From: Desulfobulbaceae bacterium
GTDB lineage: Bacteria; Desulfobacterota; Desulfobulbia; Desulfobulbales; SURF-16
Direction of reading: 5' to 3'
NCBI GenBank assembly: GCA_020444175.1
Contig: JAHLLM010000043.1
Coordinates: 1-45,719 of the forward strand
DNA length: 45,719 nt
Made by a program: the position numbers and the translations under genes. Positions 16,827 through 24,837 of this stretch are shown here, one piece after another. The number at the start of each line of letters is the position of its first letter. Positions within the stretch are counted from its first letter, which is position 1. The notes below the pieces were generated by a model. That model searched no databases. It had not been told where the DNA came from and saw nothing but the letters and a program-made list of their open reading frames with translations.

Positions 16827-17708
16827 CTACCGTACTATTTCCGTTCCAATACCCTCCCGGGTAAATATCTCCAGCAAAATTGCATGCTCGATACGCCCAT
16901 CAATTATATGTGCCTTTCCCACGCCATTGGCAATGGCATCCTGGCAGCATTGAATTTTAGGAATCATGCCTCCTGCGGCAGCGCCGGAGGCAATCATTTT
17001 GTTCGCCTCATCGTTGTTCATCGAAGTTATCAGCTTTCCGTCTTCATCAAGCACGCCATCGACATCGGTAAGCAGGACAAGCTTTTCAGCCTTCAGGTGG
17101 GACGCCACGGCACCGGCCACCAAATCGGCATTAATATTGTAGGAACAGCCGTCCTCACCCACTCCGACCGGAGCGATAACCGGGATAAAGTCCTTGCTGT
17201 CCAGAGTAATAAGAACCTCGGGGTTGACATGGGTGACGGCTCCCACCCGGCCAAGGTCAATAAGTTCAGGTGGAGCATTCTCAACCTGGCTTTTCATGAT
17301 CTGCATCTTTTTTGCCTTGATCAAGTCTCCATCACGACCGGAAAGACCGATTGCTTTGCCGCCATGGTAATTAATGAGGCCAACGATTTCCTTGTTGACC
17401 TTTCCCACCAGAACCATCTCAACCACATCCATGGTCTCTCCGTCAGTTACCCGCATTCCCTGGATATAATTGGACTGGATGTTCATTTTTTTCAGAAATT
17501 TATTGATCTGGGGTCCGCCGCCATGGACAATAACGGGATTAATCCCGATATATTTCATCAGAATAATGTCCAGGGCAAAATTTTTCTTCAGCTCCTCATC
17601 AACCATGGCGTGCCCGCCATATTTAATAACAACAGTTTTATCGTAAAATTCCTTGATATACGGCAGGGACTCTATAAGGATATTCGCTTTTTCTATTCCT
17701 TTGTGCAT
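16827..17708 (-). CDS. argB: Acetylglutamate kinase
   Basis: This amino-acid kinase phosphorylates N-acetylglutamate. [10 protein letters not shown] (phosphate loop with Lys), [24 protein letters not shown] and [10 protein letters not shown] match the family. The frame is open to 17777, but homologues begin [18 protein letters not shown], giving a start at 17708 (293 residues); a GTG at 17723 is an alternative. The arginine-inhibited type carries an N-terminal helix like this one, so feedback inhibition by arginine is plausible. It is first in the argB-D-F-G-H series. Confidence 0.96.
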   Translation of the reverse strand: MHKGIEKANILIESLPYIKEFYDKTVVIKYGGHAMVDEELKKNFALDIILMKYIGINPVIVHGGGPQINKFLKKMNIQSNYIQGMRVTDGETMDVVEMVLVGKVNKEIVGLINYHGGKAIGLSGRDGDLIKAKKMQIMKSQVENAPPELIDLGRVGAVTHVNPEVLITLDSKDFIPVIAPVGVGEDGCSYNINADLVAGAVASHLKAEKLVLLTDVDGVLDEDGKLITSMNNDEANKMIASGAAAGGMIPKIQCCQDAIANGVGKAHIIDGRIEHAILLEIFTREGIGTEIVR

Positions 17709-17777
17709 TTGCTGTTCCACGTTTTTGAGTTCTGAGTTCTGAGTTTCAATGCTTTGTGTTTCGTATCTATACAGCAC

Positions 17778-17848
17778 AGCGAGAACTCGAAATGGGCCTC
17801 AACTGCATACCGTAACTCTTCAAATCTGAGGCACAGCTGAATAGTTGC
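17778..17848. repeat. Dispersed intergenic repeat, short copy
   Basis: This 71-nt stretch shares the order agcgag...ctcgaaatgggcctcaact, then GTAACTnTTCA, then CTGAATAGTT with the copy at 18810-18952, but lacks that copy's middle insert. It lies upstream of argB. Confidence 0.7.
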
Positions 17849-18133
17849 GGTGTTTCTGAAACAAATACTGTATACAAGGCCCGGAAGCAAAGAAAAATCA
17901 TTCCTTACCGCACAATGCAATTATTAAGCCTTCCCCTTTACTTTCTCTCCATCAGCCGGTATTATTCATTTCATAAAATGAAATATCCTGATAAGAAGTC
18001 GCATACTTCCCCATTCCTTCTGATTTTTCAACAAAAAAGGAAGCAGCCCGGAACAGAGGGAGCGGGTGTTTTTTACAGCACCAGGGTACTACATTATTGT
18101 AAACTTACTCTATGCCGACACTGTTGTTTTTTT

Positions 18134-18156
18134 GCCCAAACTTAATAAGTTTGGGC
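18134..18156. repeat. Perfect palindrome next to a T run
   Basis: GCCCAAACTTA (18134-18144) and TAAGTTTGGGC (18146-18156) are exact inverted repeats around one base. A run of seven T lies immediately on the left. On neither strand does a T tract follow the stem, so it does not fit a standard terminator. It could be an operator or the remnant of a repeat, about 70 nt ahead of lptA. Confidence 0.55.
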
Positions 18157-18228
18157 ACCCCTTGGACTCAATCACCACCTGGACGAGTTCATTACTTAAG
18201 AAAGTAAAGTAACGACTACAGAGATAAT

Positions 18229-18744
18229 ATGAACCGAACCTTTTCCATCTGCCTCCTGTTTTTTCTGGCTATAATGCCGATTAATGCTCTTGGGGCACAA
18301 GGGCTTGATGCAGACGCCCCCATCCACATCGAAGCCAACAAGATGGTTTCCAAACAGAAGGAAAACATCGTGATATTCACCGGCAATGTAGAAGCGGAAC
18401 AGGGCGGACTGGTAATTCACGCCGACGAAATGACGGTGTACCACAAAAGCAACCCCGTCGACACGGACAAGGAACAGGGAAACACGCAAAAAATACAGAA
18501 ACTTTTCGCCATTGGGAATGTAAAAATCATTCAGGAGGGACTGATTGCCACCGGCAATGAGATGGAATTCTTTGCCGACGACAGAAAAGTCCTTATTACA
18601 GGGAACACCAAGGTTTGGCAGGATAAAAACCTGGTGACAGGCGACAAGATCATGCTTGACCTGAATACGGAAACGACAGTCATTGAGCCGGACAAAGAGG
18701 GTGGTGGCCGGGTAAAGGCCTTTTTTTATCCGGAAAAAAACTAA
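18229..18744 (+). CDS. lptA: LPS transport periplasmic protein LptA
   Basis: This 171-residue exported protein has a signal peptide (MNRTFSICLLFFLAIMPINALGA) and an OstA/LptA beta-jellyroll domain. The domain starts PIHIEANKMVSKQKENIVIFTGNVEAEQG and repeats the pattern GNVKIIQEGLIATGNEMEFF and TGNTKVWQDKNLVTGDKIMLDL. LptA strands polymerise into the bridge carrying lipopolysaccharide across the periplasm. Its neighbour lptB supports the call; lptC is not in the window. An LptC-type role is less likely because there is no retained membrane anchor. Confidence 0.9.
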   Translation: MNRTFSICLLFFLAIMPINALGAQGLDADAPIHIEANKMVSKQKENIVIFTGNVEAEQGGLVIHADEMTVYHKSNPVDTDKEQGNTQKIQKLFAIGNVKIIQEGLIATGNEMEFFADDRKVLITGNTKVWQDKNLVTGDKIMLDLNTETTVIEPDKEGGGRVKAFFYPEKN

Positions 18745-18843
18745 GCCATTCGGCAGAGGCTTTTAGTCTGTGGGTGATTACCTGAAGGTTAAAATTAAAG
18801 TATCTATTCAGCGAGGGCTCGAAATGGGCCTCAACTCCAGGCC

Positions 18844-18952
18844 GTAACTATTCAGATGTGCCTTAGATTTGGACAAGCAGGCCTGCGAGGCTATAGCCCG
18901 TCTATGTGAGTAGGCCTGATCGTTCAAAGATGAGGTGCAGCTGAATAGTTAC
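18844..18952. repeat. Dispersed intergenic repeat, long copy with 12-bp terminal inverted repeats
   Basis: The ends GTAACTATTCAG (18844-18855) and CTGAATAGTTAC (18941-18952) are exact inverted repeats. The shared left part with the 17778 copy begins at about 18810. Inside is a second inverted pair around AGGCCTG. It fills the lptA-lptB gap and has no coding capacity, like a MITE. Confidence 0.7.
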
Positions 18953-19005
18953 AAATTAAATTGCATTATCACCCTTAAAGGCCAGGAAGCTGACAAAAAA
19001 AACCA

Positions 19006-19728
19006 ATGTCTGTCCTTGAAACAAAAGATATCGTTAAAGAGTACAAAAACAGGCGGGTCGTTGATGGCATCAACCTCAAGGTTGAAAGCGGAAAAATCAT
19101 CGGCATGCTTGGCCCAAATGGCGCCGGCAAAACAACATCCTTTTATTCCATTGCCGGGTTTGTACGCCCTGACGCAGGCCAGGTATTGCTTGACGGGGAA
19201 GATATTACCGCCTTGCCCATTCATAAACGCGCCCTGAACGGCATATCATACCTGGCCCAGGAGCCGTCAATTTTCAAAAAATTGACGGTCGAAGAAAACG
19301 TACGAATTATCCTGGAGCCCCTTGGGTTGCCGAAAAAAGAAATAAAAAGGCGTATCAGCCAACTTATGGCAGAGTTGAAAATCGAGCATCTGGCTAAAAA
19401 CAAAGGGCACGGCTTGTCAGGAGGAGAAAGACGCAGGGTGGAAATCATGCGCGCCCTGGCAACCAATCCCCAGTTTATTCTGCTTGATGAACCTTTTGCA
19501 GGCATTGACCCCCTGTCCGTTGCTGACCTGCAAATAATCATCAAAGAACTGAAAAATAAAGGACTGGGCGTCTTAATATCAGACCACAATGTCAGGGAAA
19601 CTCTTGCGGTCTGCGACTTTGCGTATATTGTCAGCAATGGCAAGATACTCACAAGCGGCGATGCAGACGAGATCATTAATTCCGAAGAAGCCCGGCGTAT
19701 GTATCTCGGACACGACTTTACATTGTGA
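19006..19728 (+). CDS. lptB: LPS export ABC transporter ATP-binding protein LptB
   Basis: This 240-residue ABC ATPase powers LPS extraction from the inner membrane with LptFG. Walker A is GPNGAGKTTS (about 35-44), the Q-loop is AQEPSIF, the signature LSGGERRR, Walker B FILLDEPFAG and the switch histidine is in LISDHNVRET. These features, including the LDEPFAGIDP and DHNVRETL wording, are typical of LptB. lptA upstream and rpoN downstream form the conserved order. A 261-nt gap with a repeat separates it from lptA. Confidence 0.96.
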   Translation: MSVLETKDIVKEYKNRRVVDGINLKVESGKIIGMLGPNGAGKTTSFYSIAGFVRPDAGQVLLDGEDITALPIHKRALNGISYLAQEPSIFKKLTVEENVRIILEPLGLPKKEIKRRISQLMAELKIEHLAKNKGHGLSGGERRRVEIMRALATNPQFILLDEPFAGIDPLSVADLQIIIKELKNKGLGVLISDHNVRETLAVCDFAYIVSNGKILTSGDADEIINSEEARRMYLGHDFTL

Positions 19729-19925
19729 TAAAAAATAACATGCAGTAGAATGGAATCACTCTAATCCACAAAAGTGGAAGAGGATCAAAAACTTTTATTA
19801 AGATAATGAAAGAGCAAAAACACGCCGCATTGATCATCCGTCCACACAGGTTCAACACGTTTGACTATGTGTCGGCGGCGGTTGAGTGTTTTTTGCATAA
19901 CAACCATAACGCAAACATAAAATAA

Positions 19926-21401
19926 ATGTCTTTTCTGGAACTGAAACAACATCTCAAACTGGCACAGCAACTGGTCATGACGCCTCAGTTGCAGCAGGCG
20001 ATCAAGCTGCTGCAACTTTCCCGACTGGAGCTGGTAGACACCATCCAACAGGAGGTTGAACAAAACCCGCTGCTGGAGGAGGACACCCCCAGCAGCTCTC
20101 AGGATACTGACACCCAGGATCAGTCTCAACAGCCTGAGGCGGTTGCCCCCGATGTTTCAGAAAAAACATCCGAGGTTAATCTTGAGGGGGCCCAAACAAC
20201 CCTGTCCGAGATAAACTGGGATGACTACGCAAACGAATATGAAAGCGGTGGTGCTTACAAGCCAAGGGAAAGCGCCAGCGAAGAGCAGCCTTCCCGTTTT
20301 GACATTCTGACCCAGAAACCCGACCTGCAGAGCCATCTGCGCTGGCAGCTCAATCTGTCCGATGTCGTTGCGGAATCAAAAGAAGAAGAGGTGGCTCTGT
20401 TTATCCTCGGCAATCTGAATCAAGACGGTTTCTTAAAAATAACAGAAGAAGAGATAGCCGAAGAAACAAACGCTGATTCGGAAACTGTTGAAAAGATGAT
20501 AGATTTTATTCAACAGCTGGATCCTGCCGGAGTAGGTGCACGAAATGTAAAAGAGAGTCTTCTCCTGCAACTCAAGCAGCTCAATCTTGGAAACTCCCTG
20601 CCCACCAGAATCGTTGAAAACCACCTTCATTTCCTGGAAACAAAAAACTACAGCGCCATAAGCAAAGCCACACGCCATTCAATGACCGACGTCATTAATG
20701 CCGTCAACATCATCATCGGCCTTGACCCACACCCGGGTCGGGCATACTCGGACGAGACGCCGCACTATATTCTGCCCGATGTTTTCATCCAGAAGGTTGA
20801 CGGAGAGTATGTCATCCTTCTCAACGACGAAGGACTGCCGAGATTAAAAATAAGCAGCTACTATAAAGAGGTCCTGAAAGCCAAAAGAGGCCAACAGGAT
20901 GCAACCAAGGATTATATCCAGGACAAACTGAAATCCGCGGCCTGGCTTATTAAAAGTATCCAACAGCGACAGCGCACCATTTATAAGGTTGTTGAAAGTA
21001 TTCTGAAGTTTCAATACGATTTTTTTGAAAAGGGTGTCGCCCACTTAAAACCACTTGTACTGCGTGATGTTGCCGAAGACATTGAAATGCACGAATCAAC
21101 CATCAGCAGGGTCACCACCAACAAGTATCTCCACAGCCCCCAGGGTACTTTTGAGCTCAAATATTTTTTTACATCCTCCATTTCCCGCAAGGATGGTGAT
21201 GCGCTCTCCTCAGAAAGCATCAAAGAGCGAATCCGCCAGATTGTTCAGTCTGAAAACCCGGACAAACCTTTGAGCGATAAAGCCATTGCGGAAATCTTCC
21301 AGGACGAAGACATTAAACTTGCCAGGCGTACGGTGGCAAAATACCGCGAGCAACTTGGAATTCTTTCCTCCAAATTTCGAAAACGGCCCAGAATGAACTG
21401 A
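19926..21401 (+). CDS. rpoN: RNA polymerase sigma-54 factor
   Basis: This 491-residue protein has all three sigma-54 regions. Region I is glutamine- and leucine-rich (QLVMTPQLQQAIKLLQLSRLEL), where activators act. An acidic linker follows (about 45-115). The core-binding and HTH domains end with the RpoN box ARRTVAKYR that reads the -24 element. It recognises TGGCAC-N5-TTGC promoters and needs AAA+ activators such as the NifA encoded at 37303-38907. Candidate promoters of this class occur upstream of amt, glnB, nifH and nifA in this window. Confidence 0.98.
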   Translation: MSFLELKQHLKLAQQLVMTPQLQQAIKLLQLSRLELVDTIQQEVEQNPLLEEDTPSSSQDTDTQDQSQQPEAVAPDVSEKTSEVNLEGAQTTLSEINWDDYANEYESGGAYKPRESASEEQPSRFDILTQKPDLQSHLRWQLNLSDVVAESKEEEVALFILGNLNQDGFLKITEEEIAEETNADSETVEKMIDFIQQLDPAGVGARNVKESLLLQLKQLNLGNSLPTRIVENHLHFLETKNYSAISKATRHSMTDVINAVNIIIGLDPHPGRAYSDETPHYILPDVFIQKVDGEYVILLNDEGLPRLKISSYYKEVLKAKRGQQDATKDYIQDKLKSAAWLIKSIQQRQRTIYKVVESILKFQYDFFEKGVAHLKPLVLRDVAEDIEMHESTISRVTTNKYLHSPQGTFELKYFFTSSISRKDGDALSSESIKERIRQIVQSENPDKPLSDKAIAEIFQDEDIKLARRTVAKYREQLGILSSKFRKRPRMN

Positions 21402-21416
21402 TCCCGGCATACAATT

Positions 21417-21872
21417 GTGATCCGCAACATAACTGAGAAGAAAATAGCGAGCAACCTGCAGGCCACCAGTAAAAAAGAAGTTCTCCATGAGCTTGCAGAA
21501 CTGCTGCACATCACAACTCCAAATATAAGCAAGGCGAAAATTTTCTCAATTCTCCAGGAAAGAGAGAAAATCGGATCAACAGGAATTGGTGAAGGCATTG
21601 CCATTCCCCACGGCAAGCTTGACAGATTGGATCACATAGAAATCTGTTTTGGCAGGAGCATCAATGGCATCCCCTTTGACGCCACGGACAACAAACCCGT
21701 TCATCTCTTTTTTGTCCTCCTGGCCCCCACCAGGTCTTCCGGTCCCTACCTCAATACCCTGGCCAGCCTTGCCCGCTTTTTAAAAAGTCCACATGTGCGC
21801 TCACAACTCCTAAAAGCCCAAAATGCAAACGACATCGTTTCAATCTTCGGAGCAACAGGTGAATACATCTGA
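21417..21872 (+). CDS. ptsN: PTS IIA-like nitrogen regulatory protein
   Basis: This 151-residue EIIA-fructose/mannitol domain protein starts at GTG 21417 (MIRNITEKKIASNLQA), 15 nt after the rpoN stop. The phospho-acceptor histidine is in GEGIAIPHGKLD (about residue 64). No transporter domain is attached, as expected for EIIA-Ntr, which takes phosphate from the nitrogen PTS chain and regulates metabolism by protein contacts. The usual hpf gene between rpoN and ptsN is missing. Confidence 0.93.
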   Translation: MIRNITEKKIASNLQATSKKEVLHELAELLHITTPNISKAKIFSILQEREKIGSTGIGEGIAIPHGKLDRLDHIEICFGRSINGIPFDATDNKPVHLFFVLLAPTRSSGPYLNTLASLARFLKSPHVRSQLLKAQNANDIVSIFGATGEYI

Positions 21873-22719
21873 AATTAAAACAGTCATTATCACCGGGCTC
21901 GCGGGCTCGGGGAAAAGTACGGCTCTGGCCGCCCTTGAGGATATCGGCTATTACGCCATCGACAATCTGCCAGTTTTTCTCCTTAAGGAACTCCTCACAC
22001 AGGCAGAAGAAGGCAAGCTGCGTAATGATAAACTGGCCCTGGTCATGGATTGCCGCGATCCATTGCTGCTGACATCCTTTGAAACAACCCTCTCGCAAAT
22101 TAAACCCAAGGATCTGCACATTCTCTTTCTCGATGCCGATGTGGCTGTTCTGCTCAGGAGATTCAGTCAGTTACGGCGCAATCACCCTCTGGCTGCAAAT
22201 TGCTCGATCAGAGATGCCATTCTTCGTGAAAAGGAGGCCCTGCAGCCTATACGAAAAATAGCATCCATTGTTGATACCTCCCAGCTGAGTCCCCATGACC
22301 TGGGCAGGCAGCTGCGCAAAATCTTCGGGCAAAGCGACAAGGAGAAGCTGACCGTCAACCTCCTCTCTTTCGGCTTCAAACACGGCCCGCCTCCGGAATC
22401 AGAATCGCTCTGGGACGTGCGCTTTCTGCCGAACCCGTATTTTGTGCCGGAGTTGAAATCCCGCACCGGGCTCGAAAAAGATGTTGCGGGCTATGTTCTG
22501 GATAATGAAATCAGCCGCTATTTTTTCAAATTGCTTGAGCCAATGCTTTTTTTTCTCATCCCCAAATACCAGGAAGAGGGCAAAGTACAGCTGACAATCA
22601 GCATCGGCTGCACAGGCGGCAAGCACCGCTCCGTGGCTGTAACCGAGAAAATCAGGGAACTGCTTTCACGACAGAACGTCAACCTGATAGTTGAGCATCG
22701 GGACATCGACAAAAGCTGA
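21859..22719 (+). CDS. rapZ: RNase adapter / nucleotide-binding protein RapZ
   Basis: The P-loop GLAGSGKSTA lies close to the N-terminus, followed by ALEDIGYYAIDNLP, FLDADVAVLLRRF(S) and the C-terminal GCTGGKHRSVAVTE, all RapZ/YvcJ signatures. I chose GTG 21859 (VNTSEIKTVIITG; 286 residues) because GGAG sits 8 nt upstream; the ATG at 21823 would add 12 unconserved residues. The start overlaps the ptsN end by 14 nt, implying coupling. RapZ binds nucleotides and, in enterobacteria, guides small RNA decay controlling amino-sugar synthesis. The role here is not shown by sequence. Confidence 0.94.
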   Translation: MNTSEIKTVIITGLAGSGKSTALAALEDIGYYAIDNLPVFLLKELLTQAEEGKLRNDKLALVMDCRDPLLLTSFETTLSQIKPKDLHILFLDADVAVLLRRFSQLRRNHPLAANCSIRDAILREKEALQPIRKIASIVDTSQLSPHDLGRQLRKIFGQSDKEKLTVNLLSFGFKHGPPPESESLWDVRFLPNPYFVPELKSRTGLEKDVAGYVLDNEISRYFFKLLEPMLFFLIPKYQEEGKVQLTISIGCTGGKHRSVAVTEKIRELLSRQNVNLIVEHRDIDKS

Positions 22720-22974
22720 ACATCTCGCCTTATCCTCGTTTAGCAGGGCTAAATTCCTGCTCCGCACCTCTGCCTTAACCTTGCAGTTAATCAGGACAAA
22801 TCCAAACCCTTTCCATATAAAGTCTTGCCAACCAGCTCACATTCGGGGTAAATAAACTGGCTGGAGTAACGTATTAAAAAAAGCTTTCTCAACAAATAAA
22901 TTACTTCAGACAATACATTTCATATACTATTTCGAATAGTCCAGTAACAGGAAACAGAAACAGGAAGCCTAAAC

Positions 22975-24792
22975 ATGACAAAATCATTTTCTCATTCCCT
23001 GATTTGCACCCTTCTCTTTTTTCTCTTTTTTTCGGGCCTCACATTTGCCGGAGAGGAAACAGCTCAACAATCCATAGCCATCCTGCCCATTAAGGCAACT
23101 GCCCAAAAAGACATATCATATCTTGAGTCCGGCATCAGACAGATGCTGGCAAGTCGCCTTGCCGCTGAGGCAGGGGCGCGAATCGTTGACCAGAATCAGG
23201 TGGACAAACTGGCTTCTGCAGCACAACCACTGGACCAGCAACAAATCAGTCGGCTGGGCGCAGAGCTCAGGGCCACCCACATTCTTCTCACAACATTAAC
23301 CGCTATCGGGAACAGCTTAAGCCTTGACGCCAAGCTTTATCCCGTCTCCGGCAATCAGCCGGCCCAGACATTTTATTCTTCAGCCTCCACAGAAAATGAT
23401 ATTATCGACGCCGTTGATTCACTCTCCTGGGACATTGCCGAAAAATCATTCGGCAAACAGCGCCCCGGGGCTCCACAATACGCCCCGCAAATGCAACAGG
23501 CGCCAGCTCCGGTTGCCGGGGCTCAACTCTCACCCCGACAGGAACTTCCTCCCGCATTACCGGACAGCCAGGCACAACCCATCCAATCACCGTACACCAC
23601 GGCACATCCGGACCGACAGTTTATGCAAAATCATGCCGGTGCACCATATGGCGGCTCCGCACTGATTCGTCCCACTGCAATAACAGGAGCTTTCGGGTTT
23701 ACAAAAACGCAAAATCTCAGCCTTTCCATACAGGGAATGGATATCGGCGACATAGACGGAGATGGCAACAAAGACGTTGTTGTTGCAGACAAAAACAAAA
23801 TCATTGCCTATCATCTCGTCAACAACCGCCTCATACCTTTCGGGGAAGTTGAAACTCTTGTCCGCTACAAAATTATTTCACTCGGTCTTGCAGACTTAAA
23901 CGGCAACGGCAAAGACGAAATTTATGTGACAAGCGTTGACTGGATCACCCCTGATTCATTCGGCGTCGAATGGCAGGGAAAAGCATTCGACTACGTGTTC
24001 AAAAATGAGCGCTGGTTTGTTAAACCAATGAAAGTTCCCGGACAGGGAATGGTTCTGGCCGGGCAGCGCACGGAAGTCAATGATGCCTTTGCACCCGGTA
24101 TTCATCAACTGCGAGTGACAGACAATATTATCCAGAGTGAAAACATGCTGCCTGTGCCCGACAAGGTCAACCTTTATGACTTTTCCCTGGCTGACCTGGA
24201 TGCGGATGGCAAGGTCGAAGTCATCGCTTTGGACGAGTTTGACAAGCTGATGATTCTGCAATCAAACGGCAAGATGATATGGAAAAGCGATGAAACATAC
24301 GGCGGCACCCTGCGCTATATTGGCGGTGAATCCCCGAAGTACAAAGCCAGCACCTGGGATGAAGGAGATGGAGAAGGAAACAGCTTGAACAAAAACAGGA
24401 TATATATACATTCACGAATCATTATCAAAGATGTCAATAATGACAACCTGCCGGATATTATTGTCAACAAAAACCTGTCCACCGCCTCAAAATACCTGCA
24501 GAACATGAGGAACTATCCAAGTGGCGAAATCCATGGACTTGCCTGGAACGGTATTGGCATGACCCAACTGTGGCGCACCAGAAAAATTGACGGCTACGTC
24601 TCCACCTATCAACTGGAAAACGCCCCGGACAACAAAACCGCAGCCACCCTTTTTGTAGGCCTGGTCATGAACAGCGGCTGGCTTGATGTTTTCTCCGCCA
24701 AGGACAGCAGCGTGCTCATGTACCCCCTTGATTTCAGCGAGGTACAATCTCCCCAGAATACTCCCCAAGGGTTTCAATATATGCAGCAGTAG
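22975..24792 (+). CDS. Secreted FG-GAP/VCBS repeat protein with FlgO/TolB-like N-terminal domain
   Basis: This 605-residue exported protein has a signal peptide (MTKSFSHSLICTLLFFLFFSGLTFA). Residues about 30-160 (SIAILPIKATAQ...YLESGIRQMLASRLAAEAGARIVDQNQVDKL...ATHILLTTLTAIG) look like the nucleotide-binding-protein-like domain found in FlgO and TolB N-termini. A Pro/Gln/Ala-rich linker (about 165-230) follows. The C-terminal half has FG-GAP/VCBS-type repeats with calcium-binding D-x-D-x-D-G loops: DIGDIDGDGNKDVVV, LADLNGNGKDEIYV, LADLDADGKVEVIAL and DVNNDNLPDIIV. These probably form a beta-propeller facing the periplasm or surface. The kinase gene starts 45 nt downstream on the same strand, so a sensing partnership is possible but unproved. 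Confidence 0.85.
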   Translation: MTKSFSHSLICTLLFFLFFSGLTFAGEETAQQSIAILPIKATAQKDISYLESGIRQMLASRLAAEAGARIVDQNQVDKLASAAQPLDQQQISRLGAELRATHILLTTLTAIGNSLSLDAKLYPVSGNQPAQTFYSSASTENDIIDAVDSLSWDIAEKSFGKQRPGAPQYAPQMQQAPAPVAGAQLSPRQELPPALPDSQAQPIQSPYTTAHPDRQFMQNHAGAPYGGSALIRPTAITGAFGFTKTQNLSLSIQGMDIGDIDGDGNKDVVVADKNKIIAYHLVNNRLIPFGEVETLVRYKIISLGLADLNGNGKDEIYVTSVDWITPDSFGVEWQGKAFDYVFKNERWFVKPMKVPGQGMVLAGQRTEVNDAFAPGIHQLRVTDNIIQSENMLPVPDKVNLYDFSLADLDADGKVEVIALDEFDKLMILQSNGKMIWKSDETYGGTLRYIGGESPKYKASTWDEGDGEGNSLNKNRIYIHSRIIIKDVNNDNLPDIIVNKNLSTASKYLQNMRNYPSGEIHGLAWNGIGMTQLWRTRKIDGYVSTYQLENAPDNKTAATLFVGLVMNSGWLDVFSAKDSSVLMYPLDFSEVQSPQNTPQGFQYMQQ

Positions 24793-24837
24793 ACGTTGCC
24801 CTGGTTACCCAAGGATTCAAATTGAAAACACCTCTTG

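Larger units (their letters stand above)
17709..18228. other. Divergent intergenic region between argB and lptA
   Basis: No gene is supported in these 520 nt. It holds the repeat at 17778-17848, a perfect 23-nt palindrome at 18134-18156 and AT-rich stretches suitable for promoters of argB (left) and lptA (right). The short open frames at 17693-17920 and 17915-18145 lack ribosome sites and cross the repeats, so I regard them as noise. Confidence 0.5.

Noticed and set aside
3553-17708. Search for CRISPR arrays and insertion sequences in the biosynthetic blocks
   Set aside because: No regularly spaced direct repeats and no transposase-like proteins were found; only short inverted repeats are present.
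16884-17735. 283-codon open frame on the plus strand
   Set aside because: It is the antisense shadow of argB, without family features or a ribosome site.
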